Assembly: GCA_023242925.1 (NCBI GenBank)
Contig: CP096134.1
Coordinates: 3,429,501 to 3,493,500 of the forward strand
Direction: 5' to 3'
DNA from: Hyphomonadaceae bacterium JAD_PAG50586_4
Lineage (GTDB): Bacteria; Pseudomonadota; Alphaproteobacteria; Caulobacterales; Aquidulcibacteraceae
DNA length: 64,000 bases
The notes beneath the pieces were generated by a model, which saw only the letters and a list, made by a program, of their open reading frames with translations, was not told where the DNA came from and made no database searches. The position numbers and the translations under genes were made by a program. Of this stretch, positions 45,066 to 57,000 are shown piece after piece. Numbering within the stretch: the first letter of the stretch is position 1; each line of letters opens with the position of its first letter.

Positions 45066-46249
45066 GCATGTTAAACCGTCGCACGCTTTTGGCTGGCGCT
45101 GCAGGCGCCGGCGCGCTCTCCTTGCCCGTCTTTGCCTTCGGCCAAGCGCAAGCCACCGACAAGCGTTTGCTCGTGATCGTGCTGCGCGGCGGGCTCGACG
45201 GCCTCTCCGCCATCGCGCCGATCGGCGATCCAAATTATGCAGGCTTGCGCGGTCGCCTGGCGATCGAGCGCAGCGCGGCTCTACCGCTGGACAGCACATT
45301 CGCGCTGCACCCGAACCTCAGCAAAATGCACGCGCTCTATCGCGCCGGCGAATTGCTGGCGATCCACGCCTGCGCCACCGCCTATCGCGAGCGCTCGCAC
45401 TTCGATGCGCAGAATGTGCTGGAGACGGGCGGCGTACGCCCGTTCGCGCGCAGCGAAGGTTGGCTCAACAAGGCGCTTGGCGCGCTCCCGCGTTCGCGGC
45501 CGGAAATGGGACTGGCGCTTTCCGCGCAAGCGCCGCTGATCCTGCGCGGGCCGACGCCGGTTTCCACCTGGTCGCCCTCCACACTGCCCGATGTGAACAC
45601 CGATACGATGGCGCGCATGCTGGCGCTCTACGAAGCGCGCGACCCAGCACTCGCCAACGCTCTCGAATCCGCCATGAGCGCGAACATGGTGGCGATGGAA
45701 TCCGGCGCGGGCGACATGAACCGCGTGGGTCCACGCGCGATCACGCCGCTCGCGCAAATCGCTGCGCGTTTCCTGAAAGACGAGAATGGTCCGATCGCCG
45801 CGGTGATGGATGTTGGCGGTTGGGATACGCATGCGAACCAAGGCTTGGAGCAAGGCCCGCTCGCGCGTGGATTGACCTCGCTCGACGATGGGCTCGATGC
45901 GTTCAAGACAGAGATGGGCCCCGCTTGGGCGAACACGGTGGTGGTGATCGCCACCGAATTTGGCCGCACCGCCGCGCCCAATGGCGCCAACGGCACCGAT
46001 CACGGCACCGGCGCTGCCGCGTTTCTGGCCGGCGGGGGCGTACAAGGCGGGCGCGTTTTGGCGGATTGGCCAGGCCTCTCGCGCGCGGCGCTTTATGAAG
46101 ACCGCGACCTGCGCCCGACCATTGACCTGCGCGCCGTGTTCAAAGGCGTGTTAGCGGACCATCTGGGTGTCGCCAGCGCAGCGCTTGAGCGTGAGGCGTT
46201 TCCCGACAGCGCCGTCGCGCGCGCCGCTCAGGGCCTGATCCGCGCCTGA
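45062..46249 (+). CDS. DUF1501 protein, Tat-type leader
   Basis: 395 residues. A twin-arginine-like leader (NRRTLLAGAAGAGAL) is followed by the sulfatase-like DUF1501 core (LRGGLDGLSAI; DVGGWDTHANQG; ATEFGRTAAPNGANGTDHG). DUF1800-DUF1501 pairs are a standard gene couple across bacteria; their role is not settled. Start ATG 45062 (ATGA overlap). Confidence 0.9.
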   Translation: MSMLNRRTLLAGAAGAGALSLPVFAFGQAQATDKRLLVIVLRGGLDGLSAIAPIGDPNYAGLRGRLAIERSAALPLDSTFALHPNLSKMHALYRAGELLAIHACATAYRERSHFDAQNVLETGGVRPFARSEGWLNKALGALPRSRPEMGLALSAQAPLILRGPTPVSTWSPSTLPDVNTDTMARMLALYEARDPALANALESAMSANMVAMESGAGDMNRVGPRAITPLAQIAARFLKDENGPIAAVMDVGGWDTHANQGLEQGPLARGLTSLDDGLDAFKTEMGPAWANTVVVIATEFGRTAAPNGANGTDHGTGAAAFLAGGGVQGGRVLADWPGLSRAALYEDRDLRPTIDLRAVFKGVLADHLGVASAALEREAFPDSAVARAAQGLIRA

Positions 46250-46297
46250 CTGCCGTGCTGAGATGGACTTAGGGTGGGCCGCTATTAAAATGCACCT

Positions 46298-47092
46298 ATG
46301 CGTCTGCTGATCGCCGCCCTTGCCGCGTTGTTCATGTTCGCAGCACCTGCTGCGGCGGAGCGATTTGTGTTGCGTTATGAGGGTGTAGGGCTCGGTGTGG
46401 TGCCCTTGGGCGGCATCACCGTCGATGCTGATGTGCGCGACGACGGCTACGACATCGCCGCTTCGATGCAATCGAGCGGCTTCATCAATGTGTTTGAACG
46501 CACCGCGATTGAGGCGTCCGCCTCGGGCGACATTCGCAACGGCGCAGTGTTCTGGCGGCGCTACGATTTGGACCATCGCTACAGCCAAAAACGCCGGCAG
46601 ATCGGCATGCAAATTGGCGACGGCGGCGCGGTGATTGCGGAGATCAATCCGAACTACCGGCTCTGGGGTCAGCCCGCCGCGAACGATGAACAACGCCGCC
46701 TCTCGCGCGATCCGCTCTCCTCGATGGTGGCGATGTCGATCGATGTCGGCCAGACCCGCCGCTGCACCGGGGCCTACCCCACGTTCGACGGCCGCTTCCA
46801 TTATTTGCTCGAACTGGCCGGCGGCGAGGTCGATACGTTCGATGACGCCGGCTATCAGGGCGATGTGCTGAAATGTTCCCTCGCCTATATCGCCGTGGCC
46901 GGCTATGAGCCCCGCGATGCCGGCCGCACCCGTATTCCGCATGGCGAAGTGTGGTTCGCTTTGATGCCTGACACGTCCTTCGCGCCGGTCGTGCGCATCG
47001 CCACGCCGTGGCCGCGCCGCGCCGTGATCCGTCTGACGGAATTCCGCCGCGCGCGCGTCGACGTGCAATACACGACCGCGCCCTCGCCTTGA
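46298..47092 (+). CDS. DUF3108 periplasmic protein
   Basis: 264 residues with signal peptide LLIAALAALFMFAAPAAA. The beta-strand-rich core (GVVPLGGITVDADV, ITVDADVRDDGYDIAASMQ) matches DUF3108. Probably a periplasmic beta-barrel-like protein of unknown role. Its stop overlaps the rsmB start (TTGA). Confidence 0.85.
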   Translation: MRLLIAALAALFMFAAPAAAERFVLRYEGVGLGVVPLGGITVDADVRDDGYDIAASMQSSGFINVFERTAIEASASGDIRNGAVFWRRYDLDHRYSQKRRQIGMQIGDGGAVIAEINPNYRLWGQPAANDEQRRLSRDPLSSMVAMSIDVGQTRRCTGAYPTFDGRFHYLLELAGGEVDTFDDAGYQGDVLKCSLAYIAVAGYEPRDAGRTRIPHGEVWFALMPDTSFAPVVRIATPWPRRAVIRLTEFRRARVDVQYTTAPSP

Positions 47093-48345
47093 GCGCGCGC
47101 CGCGCCGCCGCCGAATTGCTCGTCGCCGTGATGGATCGCGGCCGCGCGCTCGAAGACGCCATGATCGAAACGCCAAGCTTCAATGCGCTGGAGGGTCGCG
47201 ATCGCGCTTTCGCGCGCGCCTTGGTGACGGCCGGCCTACGCCATTTGGGTGGCGTGGACACCGTGCTTTCGGAATTTCTGCAAAGGCCGCTGCCCGACAA
47301 CGCCGAACATGCGCGCGCGCTGCTGCATCTGGGCGCAACGCAATTGCTGGTGCTCGGCACGCCCGCGCACGCGGCGGTGGGCGAGACGGTGGAGACAGCC
47401 AACCACATGCGCGAAGCACGCGGCTTTGCGAAGCTGATGAACGCCGTACTGCGCAAGGTGGCCGGCAATGGCGCGGCGATCTTTGCAGCACTTCCGCCGG
47501 GCGCCGATCTGCCGGCTTGGCTCTATACGCGTTGGCGCGCGACTTACAGCGCGGCGGCGCCGCGTATCGCTGAAGCACTGCTGCACGAAGCGCCGCTCGA
47601 CATCAGTGTGAAGGCCGATGCGGCCGGCTGGGCCGAAAAGCTGGGCGGCGTGGTGACGCCGACTGGGAGCGTGCGCCTCACCGATCCCGCGCCGATCGAC
47701 ACCCTGCCCGGCTTCGATGAAGGCGCATGGTGGGTGCAGGACGCGGCGGCGGCGTTGCCGGCGAAGCTCCTGGGCGATGTGGGCGCCAAGCGCGTGCTTG
47801 ATCTCTGCGCAGCGCCCGGCGGCAAGACGTTGCAACTCGCGGCTGCGGGCGCGCACGTGACTGCGGTGGATAAGTCCGAAGCACGGCTGAAGCGTCTGCG
47901 CGAAAATCTGGCGCGCACCAAACTCAAGGCCGAGTTGATCTGCGCCGACGCGCTCGACTTCCGCGCCGAGCCGTTCGACGCCGTCCTGCTCGACGCGCCC
48001 TGCACGTCCACCGGCACGCTACGTCGACACCCGGACGTGGCCTGGCTGCGCCGCCCGACCGACGTGCGTGCTCTGGCGGAATTGCAGGCGCAGCTCGTGG
48101 CGGCCAGCGCCAAGCTGCTGAAACCGGGCGCGCCGCTCCTCTACGCCGTCTGCTCGCTGGAGCCCGAGGAAGGCGCTGGAATCGTTGCGGAAGCGCTGCG
48201 CACCGGCTGGCGCCGCGCGGCGCTGACGAACGAGATTGCGGCGGAGTTCATCACATCCGACGGCGACATGCGCACGCATCCGGGCTTCTGGCCCGATCTC
48301 GGCGGCCTCGACGGCTTCTACGCCGCCCGTTTGCTGCGCACTTAA
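47089..48345 (+). CDS. RsmB-family rRNA cytosine-C5 methyltransferase
   Basis: 418 residues. An N-terminal NusB-like domain (about 1-130), then a class-I methylase with SAM motif VLDLCAAPGGKT and the two Cys in DAPCTSTG and VCSLEPEEG, as in RsmB (m5C967 of 16S rRNA). The start codon is probably TTG at 47089, overlapping the DUF3108 stop. It forms a run with rpe, the heparinase-like gene and purH. Confidence 0.88.
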   Translation: MSARRAAAELLVAVMDRGRALEDAMIETPSFNALEGRDRAFARALVTAGLRHLGGVDTVLSEFLQRPLPDNAEHARALLHLGATQLLVLGTPAHAAVGETVETANHMREARGFAKLMNAVLRKVAGNGAAIFAALPPGADLPAWLYTRWRATYSAAAPRIAEALLHEAPLDISVKADAAGWAEKLGGVVTPTGSVRLTDPAPIDTLPGFDEGAWWVQDAAAALPAKLLGDVGAKRVLDLCAAPGGKTLQLAAAGAHVTAVDKSEARLKRLRENLARTKLKAELICADALDFRAEPFDAVLLDAPCTSTGTLRRHPDVAWLRRPTDVRALAELQAQLVAASAKLLKPGAPLLYAVCSLEPEEGAGIVAEALRTGWRRAALTNEIAAEFITSDGDMRTHPGFWPDLGGLDGFYAARLLRT

Positions 48346-48402
48346 TCCACAAGGGAACCGGCTCGCCTTGCGCGCCCTCCCCGGCGCGGGGTACGACACA
48401 TC

Positions 48403-49065
48403 ATGGCGCGCACGCTCATTGCACCCTCGATCCTCGCAGCGGATTTTTCCAAATTGGGCGAGGAAGTCCGCGCCGTCGAAGCCGCCGGCGCCGACATGAT
48501 CCATGTCGATGTCATGGACGGTCATTTCGTGCCGAACATCTCGATCGGGCCCAGCGTGGTGAAATCGATCCGCCCGCACTCGAAGCTGCCGTTTGACGTG
48601 CATTTGATGATCGCGCCGGTTGATCCCTACATCCAAGCGTTCCGCGATGCGGGCGCTGACATCATCACCGTACACCCCGAGGCCGGCCCGCACGTCCACC
48701 GCACATTGCAGGCGATCAAAGCGACGGGCGCGAAGGCTGGCGTCTCGCTCAATCCCGGCACGCCGGCTGAGGCGATTGATCCCGTGATCGACTTGATCGA
48801 CCTGGTTCTGGTGATGAGCGTAAACCCCGGCTTCGGTGGTCAGAGCTTTATCGAAACCGCGCTGCCGAAGATCGAGAAGCTGCGCCGCAAGATCGATGCT
48901 ACAGGCCGCGACATCATTCTCGAAGTCGATGGCGGCGTGAACGCGAAGACCGCCCCGCGCGTGATCTCGGCGGGCGCCACCGCGCTTGTGGCGGGCACCG
49001 CCGTTTATGGCGGCGATCCGAGCGCCTACGCTGACAATATCGCGCGCTTAAGAGCGCCGGCCTAA
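48403..49065 (+). CDS. rpe: Ribulose-phosphate 3-epimerase
   Basis: 220 residues. TIM-barrel motifs [25 protein letters not shown] (metal-binding His/Asp), [12 protein letters not shown] and [10 protein letters not shown]. It interconverts ribulose-5-phosphate and xylulose-5-phosphate in the pentose phosphate pathway. Confidence 0.96.
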   Translation: MARTLIAPSILAADFSKLGEEVRAVEAAGADMIHVDVMDGHFVPNISIGPSVVKSIRPHSKLPFDVHLMIAPVDPYIQAFRDAGADIITVHPEAGPHVHRTLQAIKATGAKAGVSLNPGTPAEAIDPVIDLIDLVLVMSVNPGFGGQSFIETALPKIEKLRRKIDATGRDIILEVDGGVNAKTAPRVISAGATALVAGTAVYGGDPSAYADNIARLRAPA

Positions 49066-49070
49066 GCGGC

Positions 49071-50753
49071 ATGAACGCTCCGGCCTCCCCTCCCCGCCGG
49101 CCGGTGAGGCCGATCCCGGTGAGCGACATCTGGCGCGCGAACCCATTTCACCGCATGCGCCTTGGCGACATCAACGCGCCCGACCGCATCAATCAATGGG
49201 GCGACGACCCGCGCGTCGGCGATGCTGAGCGCGGGCGTGAACTCGGGCGCGGGCAATGGCGCGTCGCCGCTGAGCGGATGGCTGGCGAACACGCGCTGCC
49301 GTGGCGCACACCGCACCCGTCGCGCCACTTCACGGCGCGGCTGCATTCGTTTTCGTGGCTGATTGACCTGGCGTCGATAGGTTCGTCCGCCAACGGCCGC
49401 ATCGCCGATCTGATCGATTCCTGGATCGCGGATTTCGGCGAGTGGGACGAACTCGCTTGGGATCCCGAACTCACTGCGGAGCGCTTGTTTGCTTGGCTCT
49501 GCTGGGGCCGGCCCGCGTTCGAGATGGGCGCGCCAGAGCAACGCGCGGCGCTGATGCGTTCGGCGGCGCGGCAAGCGCGCATGCTGATGCTGGCGCAAAG
49601 CGAATTGAGCGAACGCCATCTGGGTTCGATCAAAGCTGGCGCAGCGTTGATCCTTGCGGGTGCTGCTGGTTTTCCAGACGCGATCCGCCTTGCCGAACAA
49701 GGCGAGGAAATGCTGGCCGAAGCATGCGCCAAGCAATTCTTCTCCGACGGCGGCCACCTTTCGCGCTCACCCGAGGCTTTGGCAGATGCGCTTTGCGACA
49801 TGGTCACGGCCTGCGAGATGCTGGAAGACCCGCCGCAGCTGGTGCGCGATACGATGCCGAAGCTCGCCAACATGTTGCGCATGTTGCGCATGGGCGATGG
49901 CGGGCTCGCCTGCTTCCACGGCGGCTCCGAGGATTCCGCGACTTCGATTGACGCCGTGCTCACGCGCGTTGGCGGCGAGCCGCGCAATTTTCAATTCGCC
50001 ACGCACACCGGCTACCAGCGCCTGGAAGCGGGCCCGCTGCGCGTTGTGTTTGATGTGGGCGCTGCGCCGCCGATCGCCTATTCCGAACGCGCGCACGCCA
50101 GCGCATTGTCGTTTGAGCTTTCGAGCGAGAACGAACGCATCATCGTCAATGTCGGGGCCACACGCGAATTGGAGCCTGCCGCACGCATGGCCGCGCGTGT
50201 CACCAACGCGCATTCGACGCTCGTGCTGGCGGACTCGCTGTCAGCCGCACTTGAAGAACCACGCCGAGGTCGCGGCCCTTCGCGCATTTCCGGGCCGACG
50301 CTCGATGATGTGCGCCGCTCCTCCGACGAGAGCGGCATCACGGTACAAGGCCGCCATGACGGATATCGCGACAAGTTCGGTCTGCTGCATCGCCGCTACC
50401 TCTTCATCGACCACGACGGCAAAAATCTGCGCGGCATCGATGAGCTGATCCGACCGGTGAAACTCAAGGGCGCGACCTGGAAGAAGGACATTCCGTACGT
50501 CACACGCTTCCATCTGCATCCGGACGTGCGCGCCAAACTGGTCGAACACCAGATGGCGCTGCTAGAGACGCGAAACGGCCAACGTTGGCGGCTGCGCACC
50601 GACGCGCCCGAGATTGGCGTCGAGCCCTCGATCTATTGGGGCGGCCCAGCCCCGCGCGAAAGCACGCAGATTGTGCTCACCGGCGCCGCCGACCCGATGG
50701 GCCACGGTCTGGCCCCACCCAACCGCATCCGCTGGGCGCTGGCGCGAGCTTGA
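49071..50753 (+). CDS. Heparinase II/III-like protein
   Basis: 560 residues: an all-helical N-domain (about 90-280; WIADFGEWDELAWDPELTAERL) and a beta-sandwich heparinase II/III C-domain (about 300-550; YRDKFGLLHRRYLFIDHDG). No signal peptide is visible. In alphaproteobacteria this gene commonly sits between rpe and purH. Polysaccharide lyase activity is a family inference. Confidence 0.85.
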   Translation: MNAPASPPRRPVRPIPVSDIWRANPFHRMRLGDINAPDRINQWGDDPRVGDAERGRELGRGQWRVAAERMAGEHALPWRTPHPSRHFTARLHSFSWLIDLASIGSSANGRIADLIDSWIADFGEWDELAWDPELTAERLFAWLCWGRPAFEMGAPEQRAALMRSAARQARMLMLAQSELSERHLGSIKAGAALILAGAAGFPDAIRLAEQGEEMLAEACAKQFFSDGGHLSRSPEALADALCDMVTACEMLEDPPQLVRDTMPKLANMLRMLRMGDGGLACFHGGSEDSATSIDAVLTRVGGEPRNFQFATHTGYQRLEAGPLRVVFDVGAAPPIAYSERAHASALSFELSSENERIIVNVGATRELEPAARMAARVTNAHSTLVLADSLSAALEEPRRGRGPSRISGPTLDDVRRSSDESGITVQGRHDGYRDKFGLLHRRYLFIDHDGKNLRGIDELIRPVKLKGATWKKDIPYVTRFHLHPDVRAKLVEHQMALLETRNGQRWRLRTDAPEIGVEPSIYWGGPAPRESTQIVLTGAADPMGHGLAPPNRIRWALARA

Positions 50754-51392
50754 TCACATCTTCCGCGCGACGATGAACGGCCGCACGTCTTTACCTTTTG
50801 TGGCGTGTCGAGCGTGCTCGATGATCTCAAAACCCGCGTCGACAATCGCGCGCTCCAATTGGTCGGCGGAGAAGAACGCCACATAGGGCGCTTTGCCGAA
50901 CGCTTGCATCAGCGGAACCAGCAAACGGATCGCGGGATTCATCTCACTTAGACACGGCGTCTTAGAGACGAACACTCCACCCGGCTTCAGCGCCCGATGC
51001 ACGCCGCGCAAGGCGGCGTCCCGCGCGGCCACGAGGTGCAACACATTGAAACCGAGCGCGACGTCAAACGCCTGCTCGGGAAGCGTCCATGCATCGGGTC
51101 TGGCGACTTCGAACGAAATGTTTGCAACGCCCTGCGTCGTCGCCTTCTCGCGCGCAATGGCGATCATCTCACTGGAAATGTCGGTCGCCGTCAGGTGACC
51201 AACAGAAGACGCGAGCCTGAGCGCGGTCGTGCCCGTCCCGCAGCCGAACTCAAACGCTGAATCGCTTGCCTTTAGATAGCGGCGCGTCTCCTCAAGCGTG
51301 CGCTCATAGCCAGCGACATCCGCGATCGGGTCCTTGGCGTATTTGCGTGCAATACGGTCCCAAAAGTGCGGGTTATCATTGGCCTGCGGCAT
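50754..51392 (-). CDS. SAM-dependent methyltransferase
   Basis: 212 residues. SAM motif I AFEFGCGTGTTALRLA, motif II region LTATDISSEM, and VFVSKTPCL. Class-I fold, substrate unknown (UbiE-like). Convergent with the heparinase gene, adjoining its stop. Confidence 0.85.
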   Translation of the reverse strand: MPQANDNPHFWDRIARKYAKDPIADVAGYERTLEETRRYLKASDSAFEFGCGTGTTALRLASSVGHLTATDISSEMIAIAREKATTQGVANISFEVARPDAWTLPEQAFDVALGFNVLHLVAARDAALRGVHRALKPGGVFVSKTPCLSEMNPAIRLLVPLMQAFGKAPYVAFFSADQLERAIVDAGFEIIEHARHATKGKDVRPFIVARKM

Positions 51393-51557
51393 GTCGCTTC
51401 TCCTTGGGTTGCGCCTCTAGCACACCCAAAGCCGCCACCCTCATCGCTTTTGTGAAATCGTCTCGCCAGACCGGCAGCCCGCCGCATTGACCACGCGGCG
51501 AGTCGAGGCCATGCACAGCCCAACCAATCCGTCACATGACCGGCGAAAGGTCCCGCC

Positions 51558-53144
51558 ATGACAGACATCCTCCCCATCAAGCGCGCCCTTATTTCGGTGT
51601 CGGACAAAACCGGCTTGATCGACCACGCCAAAGCGCTCTGCGACCTCGGGGCTGCGCTCATCTCCACAGGCGGAACCAAGAAGGCGATCGCGGATGCGGG
51701 GCTCAAAGTGGATGACGTCAGCGCAATCACCGGCTTTCCGGAAATGATGGATGGTCGCGTGAAGACATTGCACCCGAAAGTGCATGGCGGCTTGCTGGCG
51801 CTGCGCGACAACGCCGAGCACACCGGCGCGATGAAGGAGCACGGCATCGAAGCGTTCGACGTCCTCTATGTGAACCTCTACCCGTTTGAAGAGACGGTCG
51901 CGCGCGGCGCCGATTTCGACACCTGCATCGAAAACATCGACATTGGCGGCCCGGCCATGATCCGGGCTGCTGCAAAGAATTACGGCTTCATCGCCGTCGC
52001 CACTGACGCCGACGATATGGCCGCGATCTTAGATGAAGCGAAAACGCATGGCGGCACGACTTTGGCGCTGCGTAAGAAGCTCGCGGCGAAAGCGTTCTCG
52101 CGCACCGGCGCGTACGACGCGGCGATCTCATCTTGGTATGCGGATCAACTTGGCGAGACGACGCCGACCTGGCGCTCGCTCGGCGGCAAGCTGAAGCAAA
52201 GCCTGCGCTATGGCGAAAATCCGCACCAGCACGCGGCGTTTTACACCAATGCGGAGCAACGCTTCGGCGTCGCCACGGCCAAGCAATTGCAGGGCAAAGA
52301 GCTCAGCTACAACAATCTGAACGACACCGACGCCGCGTTCGAATTGGTCGCCGAATTCGATCCCAAGGAAAGTGCCGCCGTCGCCATCATCAAGCACGCC
52401 AATCCGTGCGGTGTAGCGACGGGCGGCAATCTGCTCGAAGCCTACCAACGCGCGCTCGAATGCGATTCCACCTCGGCGTTCGGCGGCATCGTCGCGCTGA
52501 ACCGTCGTCTGGACAAAGCAGCCGCTGAAGCGATCGCCGATATCTTCACCGAAGTCGTGATCGCGCCGGAAGCGGATGAAGATGCGGTCGCCGTCTTCGC
52601 AAAGAAAAAGAACCTCCGCCTCCTGGTCACAGGCGGTTTGCCCGATCCGACAACGCCAGGCCTCTCGATCAAGACCATCGCTGGCGGCTTCTTGGCGCAA
52701 AACCGCGACAATGGCCGCGTCAGCGCCGCCGACCTTAAATTCGTCACCAAGAAGCAGCCCAGTGATGCGCAAGTGCGCGACATGATTTTCGCGTTCAAGG
52801 TGGCCAAACACGTGAAGTCGAACGCGATCATTTATGTACGCGACGCCGCCACCGTTGGCATTGGCGCGGGGCAGATGAGCCGCGTGGATTCCGCGCGCGT
52901 GGCGCGCCTGAAGGCCGAGGACGTCGCGCACGCCAAAGGCTGGCGCGAACCAAAGACGATCGGCTCGGTCTGCGCTTCGGATGCGTTCTTCCCCTTCCCC
53001 GATGGCCTGCTTCAAGCCGTGCAAGCGGGCTCGACGGCAGTGATCCAGCCGGGCGGCTCGATCCGCGACGATGAAGTTATCAAAGCCGCAGACGAAGCCG
53101 AGATCGCGATGGCCTTCACCGGCATGCGCCATTTCCGGCACTGA
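51558..53144 (+). CDS. purH: AICAR transformylase/IMP cyclohydrolase
   Basis: 528 residues. The N-terminal methylglyoxal-synthase-like cyclohydrolase domain ([25 protein letters not shown]) and C-terminal AICARFT domain (KHANPCGVA). The last two steps of purine synthesis. Standard length; the preceding noncoding part has no obvious attenuator. Confidence 0.96.
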   Translation: MTDILPIKRALISVSDKTGLIDHAKALCDLGAALISTGGTKKAIADAGLKVDDVSAITGFPEMMDGRVKTLHPKVHGGLLALRDNAEHTGAMKEHGIEAFDVLYVNLYPFEETVARGADFDTCIENIDIGGPAMIRAAAKNYGFIAVATDADDMAAILDEAKTHGGTTLALRKKLAAKAFSRTGAYDAAISSWYADQLGETTPTWRSLGGKLKQSLRYGENPHQHAAFYTNAEQRFGVATAKQLQGKELSYNNLNDTDAAFELVAEFDPKESAAVAIIKHANPCGVATGGNLLEAYQRALECDSTSAFGGIVALNRRLDKAAAEAIADIFTEVVIAPEADEDAVAVFAKKKNLRLLVTGGLPDPTTPGLSIKTIAGGFLAQNRDNGRVSAADLKFVTKKQPSDAQVRDMIFAFKVAKHVKSNAIIYVRDAATVGIGAGQMSRVDSARVARLKAEDVAHAKGWREPKTIGSVCASDAFFPFPDGLLQAVQAGSTAVIQPGGSIRDDEVIKAADEAEIAMAFTGMRHFRH

Positions 53145-53149
53145 CGCGC

Positions 53150-53977
53150 ATGCGGCCTTGTTTGCGCCGTATGAATTTGGGCATCATCGCGCTGATATTG
53201 GCGCTGATGGGTGCAAGCATGCCGACCGCCGCCGAGACATTGCAGGATCGCGTTGAACTGCTGGCGCCGCATTTCAGCGTGACGCGGCCCAAGGGCGATG
53301 GCCCATTTCCGGTTTTGATCATGCTGCACGGCTGCGGCGGGCCACGACCGTTTACCGATCACACCGCCGAGGTCGCAACACGCGCAGGCGCTGGCGTGAT
53401 CAATGTCGATTCTTATCGGCCCCGCCGCATCAGTCGCGTTTCGGCGCTGGCCACCGTATGCACGGGCGCGCGTTTGCAGGGCCGTGAGCGCGCGGGCGAT
53501 CTCTATGCCGCAATGGCGTGGGCGCGCCGGCAAAGCTGGGCTGACGGCTCGCGTGTGGCCGCAATCGGCTGGAGTCACGGCGCATGGACGATCATGGATG
53601 CACTGGCGTTGCGCGCCGGCGCGGAGATGCGCCGCGCGACGGGACTGGAAGATTTGCCGGATGAGCCGCTTGCGGGCCTAAACGCCGCGCTGATCGTCTA
53701 TCCGTACACCGGAATCGGCTCTTTCGCAGGCCGACGCGAATGGCGCCTGGCGCCGCGCAGTACGGCCATCATCGCACAGCACGATTACATCGTCGGCCAA
53801 ACCCGCGGCACGTTGGAACGCCAGCGCCAGCGCAGCCCATCGCTCGATCTCGTGCTGTTTGAAGGCGCGACGCACGCTTTCGAAGATGCGCAGGCGAGCG
53901 ACCCGCGCGTGCGCTACAATCAAGCCGCCACCGCGCGCGAGCACGGCATGATCCGCGACATGATTGCAGGGATGTGA
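53150..53977 (+). CDS. Dienelactone-hydrolase-like protein, exported
   Basis: 275 residues. A hydrophobic N-terminus ([20 protein letters not shown]) probably forms a signal peptide. Alpha/beta-hydrolase elements: oxyanion [10 protein letters not shown], nucleophile GWSHGAW (Ser), Asp in AQHDYIVG and His in ATHAFED. A full triad, so likely active as an esterase. It follows purH by 5 bases. Confidence 0.85.
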   Translation: MRPCLRRMNLGIIALILALMGASMPTAAETLQDRVELLAPHFSVTRPKGDGPFPVLIMLHGCGGPRPFTDHTAEVATRAGAGVINVDSYRPRRISRVSALATVCTGARLQGRERAGDLYAAMAWARRQSWADGSRVAAIGWSHGAWTIMDALALRAGAEMRRATGLEDLPDEPLAGLNAALIVYPYTGIGSFAGRREWRLAPRSTAIIAQHDYIVGQTRGTLERQRQRSPSLDLVLFEGATHAFEDAQASDPRVRYNQAATAREHGMIRDMIAGM

Positions 53978-54017
53978 GCCACTTCGGACCACCGTCTGGA
54001 AGCCGGCGGCCCGACGA

Positions 54018-57000
54018 TCAGCGCACCGAGCTCACCAATGCGTTGAATTCGGCCGAGATCAACATCAGCTTGGCAAACGTCCACGGCCCTTGCGCGTTCA
54101 GCTCGGCGAACGCCGCATGCGCGCGTGTCGCCGGCTGACCGAGCGCGCCGAGCCATAGCTTCGCCGCTTGCGCGATCGATGCTGCATCCGTCTGCTTCGG
54201 CGCGCCGATCGCCTTCGCGGCGGCTTCGGCAAGCTTCAGTTGCATCTCGCCGAAATCATCGGCGGCGCGGCGCACAACCAGGCGATCCCAATGCTGATCG
54301 AGGCGCATGTTCATCGCCGCATCGCGCAACGCATCGAGACCAAGCTCGGCGCCGATCACGCAATGCAATGTCGAGGCTGGATGGATCGGCCAGGACGCGC
54401 GGCGCGCAAGGTCGGCCACATCGAGCGAAAGTGTCAGCGGTGAGAGCAACGCCGCTTCTTCCGCGAGGTCGACCGGGGCGCCCAGATCTAGCAGGCTTTT
54501 TCGGCGCGTTTCCACACGCTGCTGCTCGATCGTGGAGAGATCGTCCAGCAACGTCCTGCGCTGCGCCTCGACCGGCTCACGATAAAGCTTCACCACGTCG
54601 AGGATCGAAGGTGGCGTGTCGCGATCGAAGCCGCCATTGCGCGCCAGATAGATCGTACCGCGACGCAGCGCCCCGCCTACACGCTGATGCAGCGCAATTT
54701 GCGCGGCGGCGGGCGCCTTGTTGTCGAGTGCGTTGATGCGCTCGACCAGCGGCTCAAGATCGAAAAGGCGCCGCGTCGCTTCGAACGCACGCGCCACCGT
54801 GACGGCGTCTGCACGTGAAATGTCGCGAATGCGGTCCACGAACGATGGACCCGCGCGGTTGACGATATCGTCGGCCCATTTTGTGGCGATGATCTCGCGA
54901 TGCAGACGGTGCGTCTGCATTTGCGGCTCGAACTTCCAAAGCTCTTTCGGGAAATATGCCTTCAGCGGCTCCTTAAACGCGGCATCGTCCGGCGCGCTGG
55001 AGGCCACGATCGCGTCGAACAGATCGATCTTGGCGTAAGCGACGAGCTTGGCGAGTTCAGGCCGCGTCAGCCCCTGCTTCGCTGCGCGCAGGCCTGCGAT
55101 TTCGCCAGTCAGTGGAAGACCCTCAACGCGACGCGCGAGTTTGCCCGCCGCTTCGAGACGCTGAATGAAGCGCTCGTGGCTGTCGAGGTCTGCGGCAGCG
55201 CTGGTTTGCGCGATGCTGATGGCCCCGGTTTGGTTGTAATTGTCTTCCAGCACGAGCGCGCCGACTTCGTCGGTCATCGATTCCAGCAGCTTGTCGCGCG
55301 CTTCGGCCTTGAGCGCGCCACTGCGGATGGCGTCACCCAGGAGGATCTTGATATTGACCTCGTGGTCCGACGTATCGACGCCGGCGCTATTGTCGATCGC
55401 GTCGGTGTTGATGCGCCCGCCATTGCGCGCAAAGGCGATGCGGCCTTTCTGCGTGACGCCAAGGTTCGCGCCCTCGCCGATGACTTGCGCGCGCAGATCC
55501 TCGCCGTCGACGCGGATCGAGTCATTGGCCTTGTCGCCGACGTCAGCGTGGCCCTCGCTGCGCGCTTTGATGTAATTGCCGATGCCGCCGAACCACATGA
55601 GCTCGCATTGGCTAAGCAACAGCGCGTGCATCAGCTCGGTCGGCGTCACGGACGATTTCTCGATGCCTGTGAGTGCGGCGATTTCCGGCGAAATATCGAT
55701 CGCCTTCAGGCTGCGCGAGAACACGCCGCCGCCTTTGGAGATCAATGCCTTGTTGTAATCCTGCCAGGACGTGCGCGGCGTATCGAATAGACGCTTGCGC
55801 TCCACCCACGTCGCTTCGACGTCGGCTGGGTTCGGATCGATGAAAATGTCGCGGTGATCGAACGCTGCGAGCAATTTGATCTTGCGCGACAGCAACATGC
55901 CGTTGCCGAACACGTCACCCGACATATCGCCGACGCCAATGACGGTGAATTCTTGGGATTGGATGTCCTTGCCAATCTCGCGAAAGTGGCGCTTCACCGC
56001 TTCCCACGCGCCCTTGGCGGTGATGCCCATGGCTTTGTGGTCGTAACCAACCGAGCCGCCCGACGCGAACGCATCGCCCAGCCAATGGCCGTATTCGGCG
56101 CTGATGCCGTTGGCGATGTCGGAAAAGGTCGCGGTGCCCTTGTCGGCGGCAACGACGAGATAGGCGTCATCGCCATCCCAGCGCACGACCTTGTTGGGCG
56201 CCTTCACACCGTCCGCGACGATATTGTCAGTGATGTCGAGCAGACCGCGCAGGAAGGTCTTGTAGGCTTCAACGCCGGCCTCTTGGAAGCCCGGCGCGCC
56301 ACGTGCAGGCAAACGCTTCGGGAAGAAGCCGCCTTTGGCGCCGACTGGCACGATGATGGCGTTCTTCACTTGCTGCGCTTTGACGAGATCCAACACTTCG
56401 GTGCGGAAATCGTCACGCCGATCGGACCAGCGCAGGCCGCCGCGCGCCACCGGGCCGAAGCGCAAATGCACGCCTTCGACTTGCGGGCTGGCGACCCAGA
56501 TTTCGCGGTACGGCTTTGGCGCCGGCAATTCCGCGACGGCGTGGCTGTCGATCTTGAACGACATATACGCCTTCGGCTGCCCGTCAGCGCCGGACTGATA
56601 ATAATTGGTGCGACGGATCGCTTTCACGAGATGGGCGATGCGGCGCAATGCGCGGTCTTCATCAAGGCTGACGACTTCGTTGAGCGCGGCTTCGATCAAG
56701 AATTCGAGCTTGGAGCTGCGGCTTTCGCGCGTCTCCATCGATTCCGGCAAATTCGGATCGAAGCGCGCTTTGAAGAACGCGAGGATGAGTGCTGCAATCT
56801 TCGTGTTGCTCGCCAGCGCCTGTTCCTGCACCGCTTGGGTCGGATCGAGGCCGGTTTGTTGGCGATAGCGCGCCAGCGCGCGCACGAGCGCAGCTTCGCG
56901 CCATGAACACGGCAGCGCCAGGATCAGACGGTTGAAACCGTCATTCTCCGCCTTGCCGGTCCAGATCGCGGCGAAGGCTCCCTCGAATTGCTTGCCCGCA

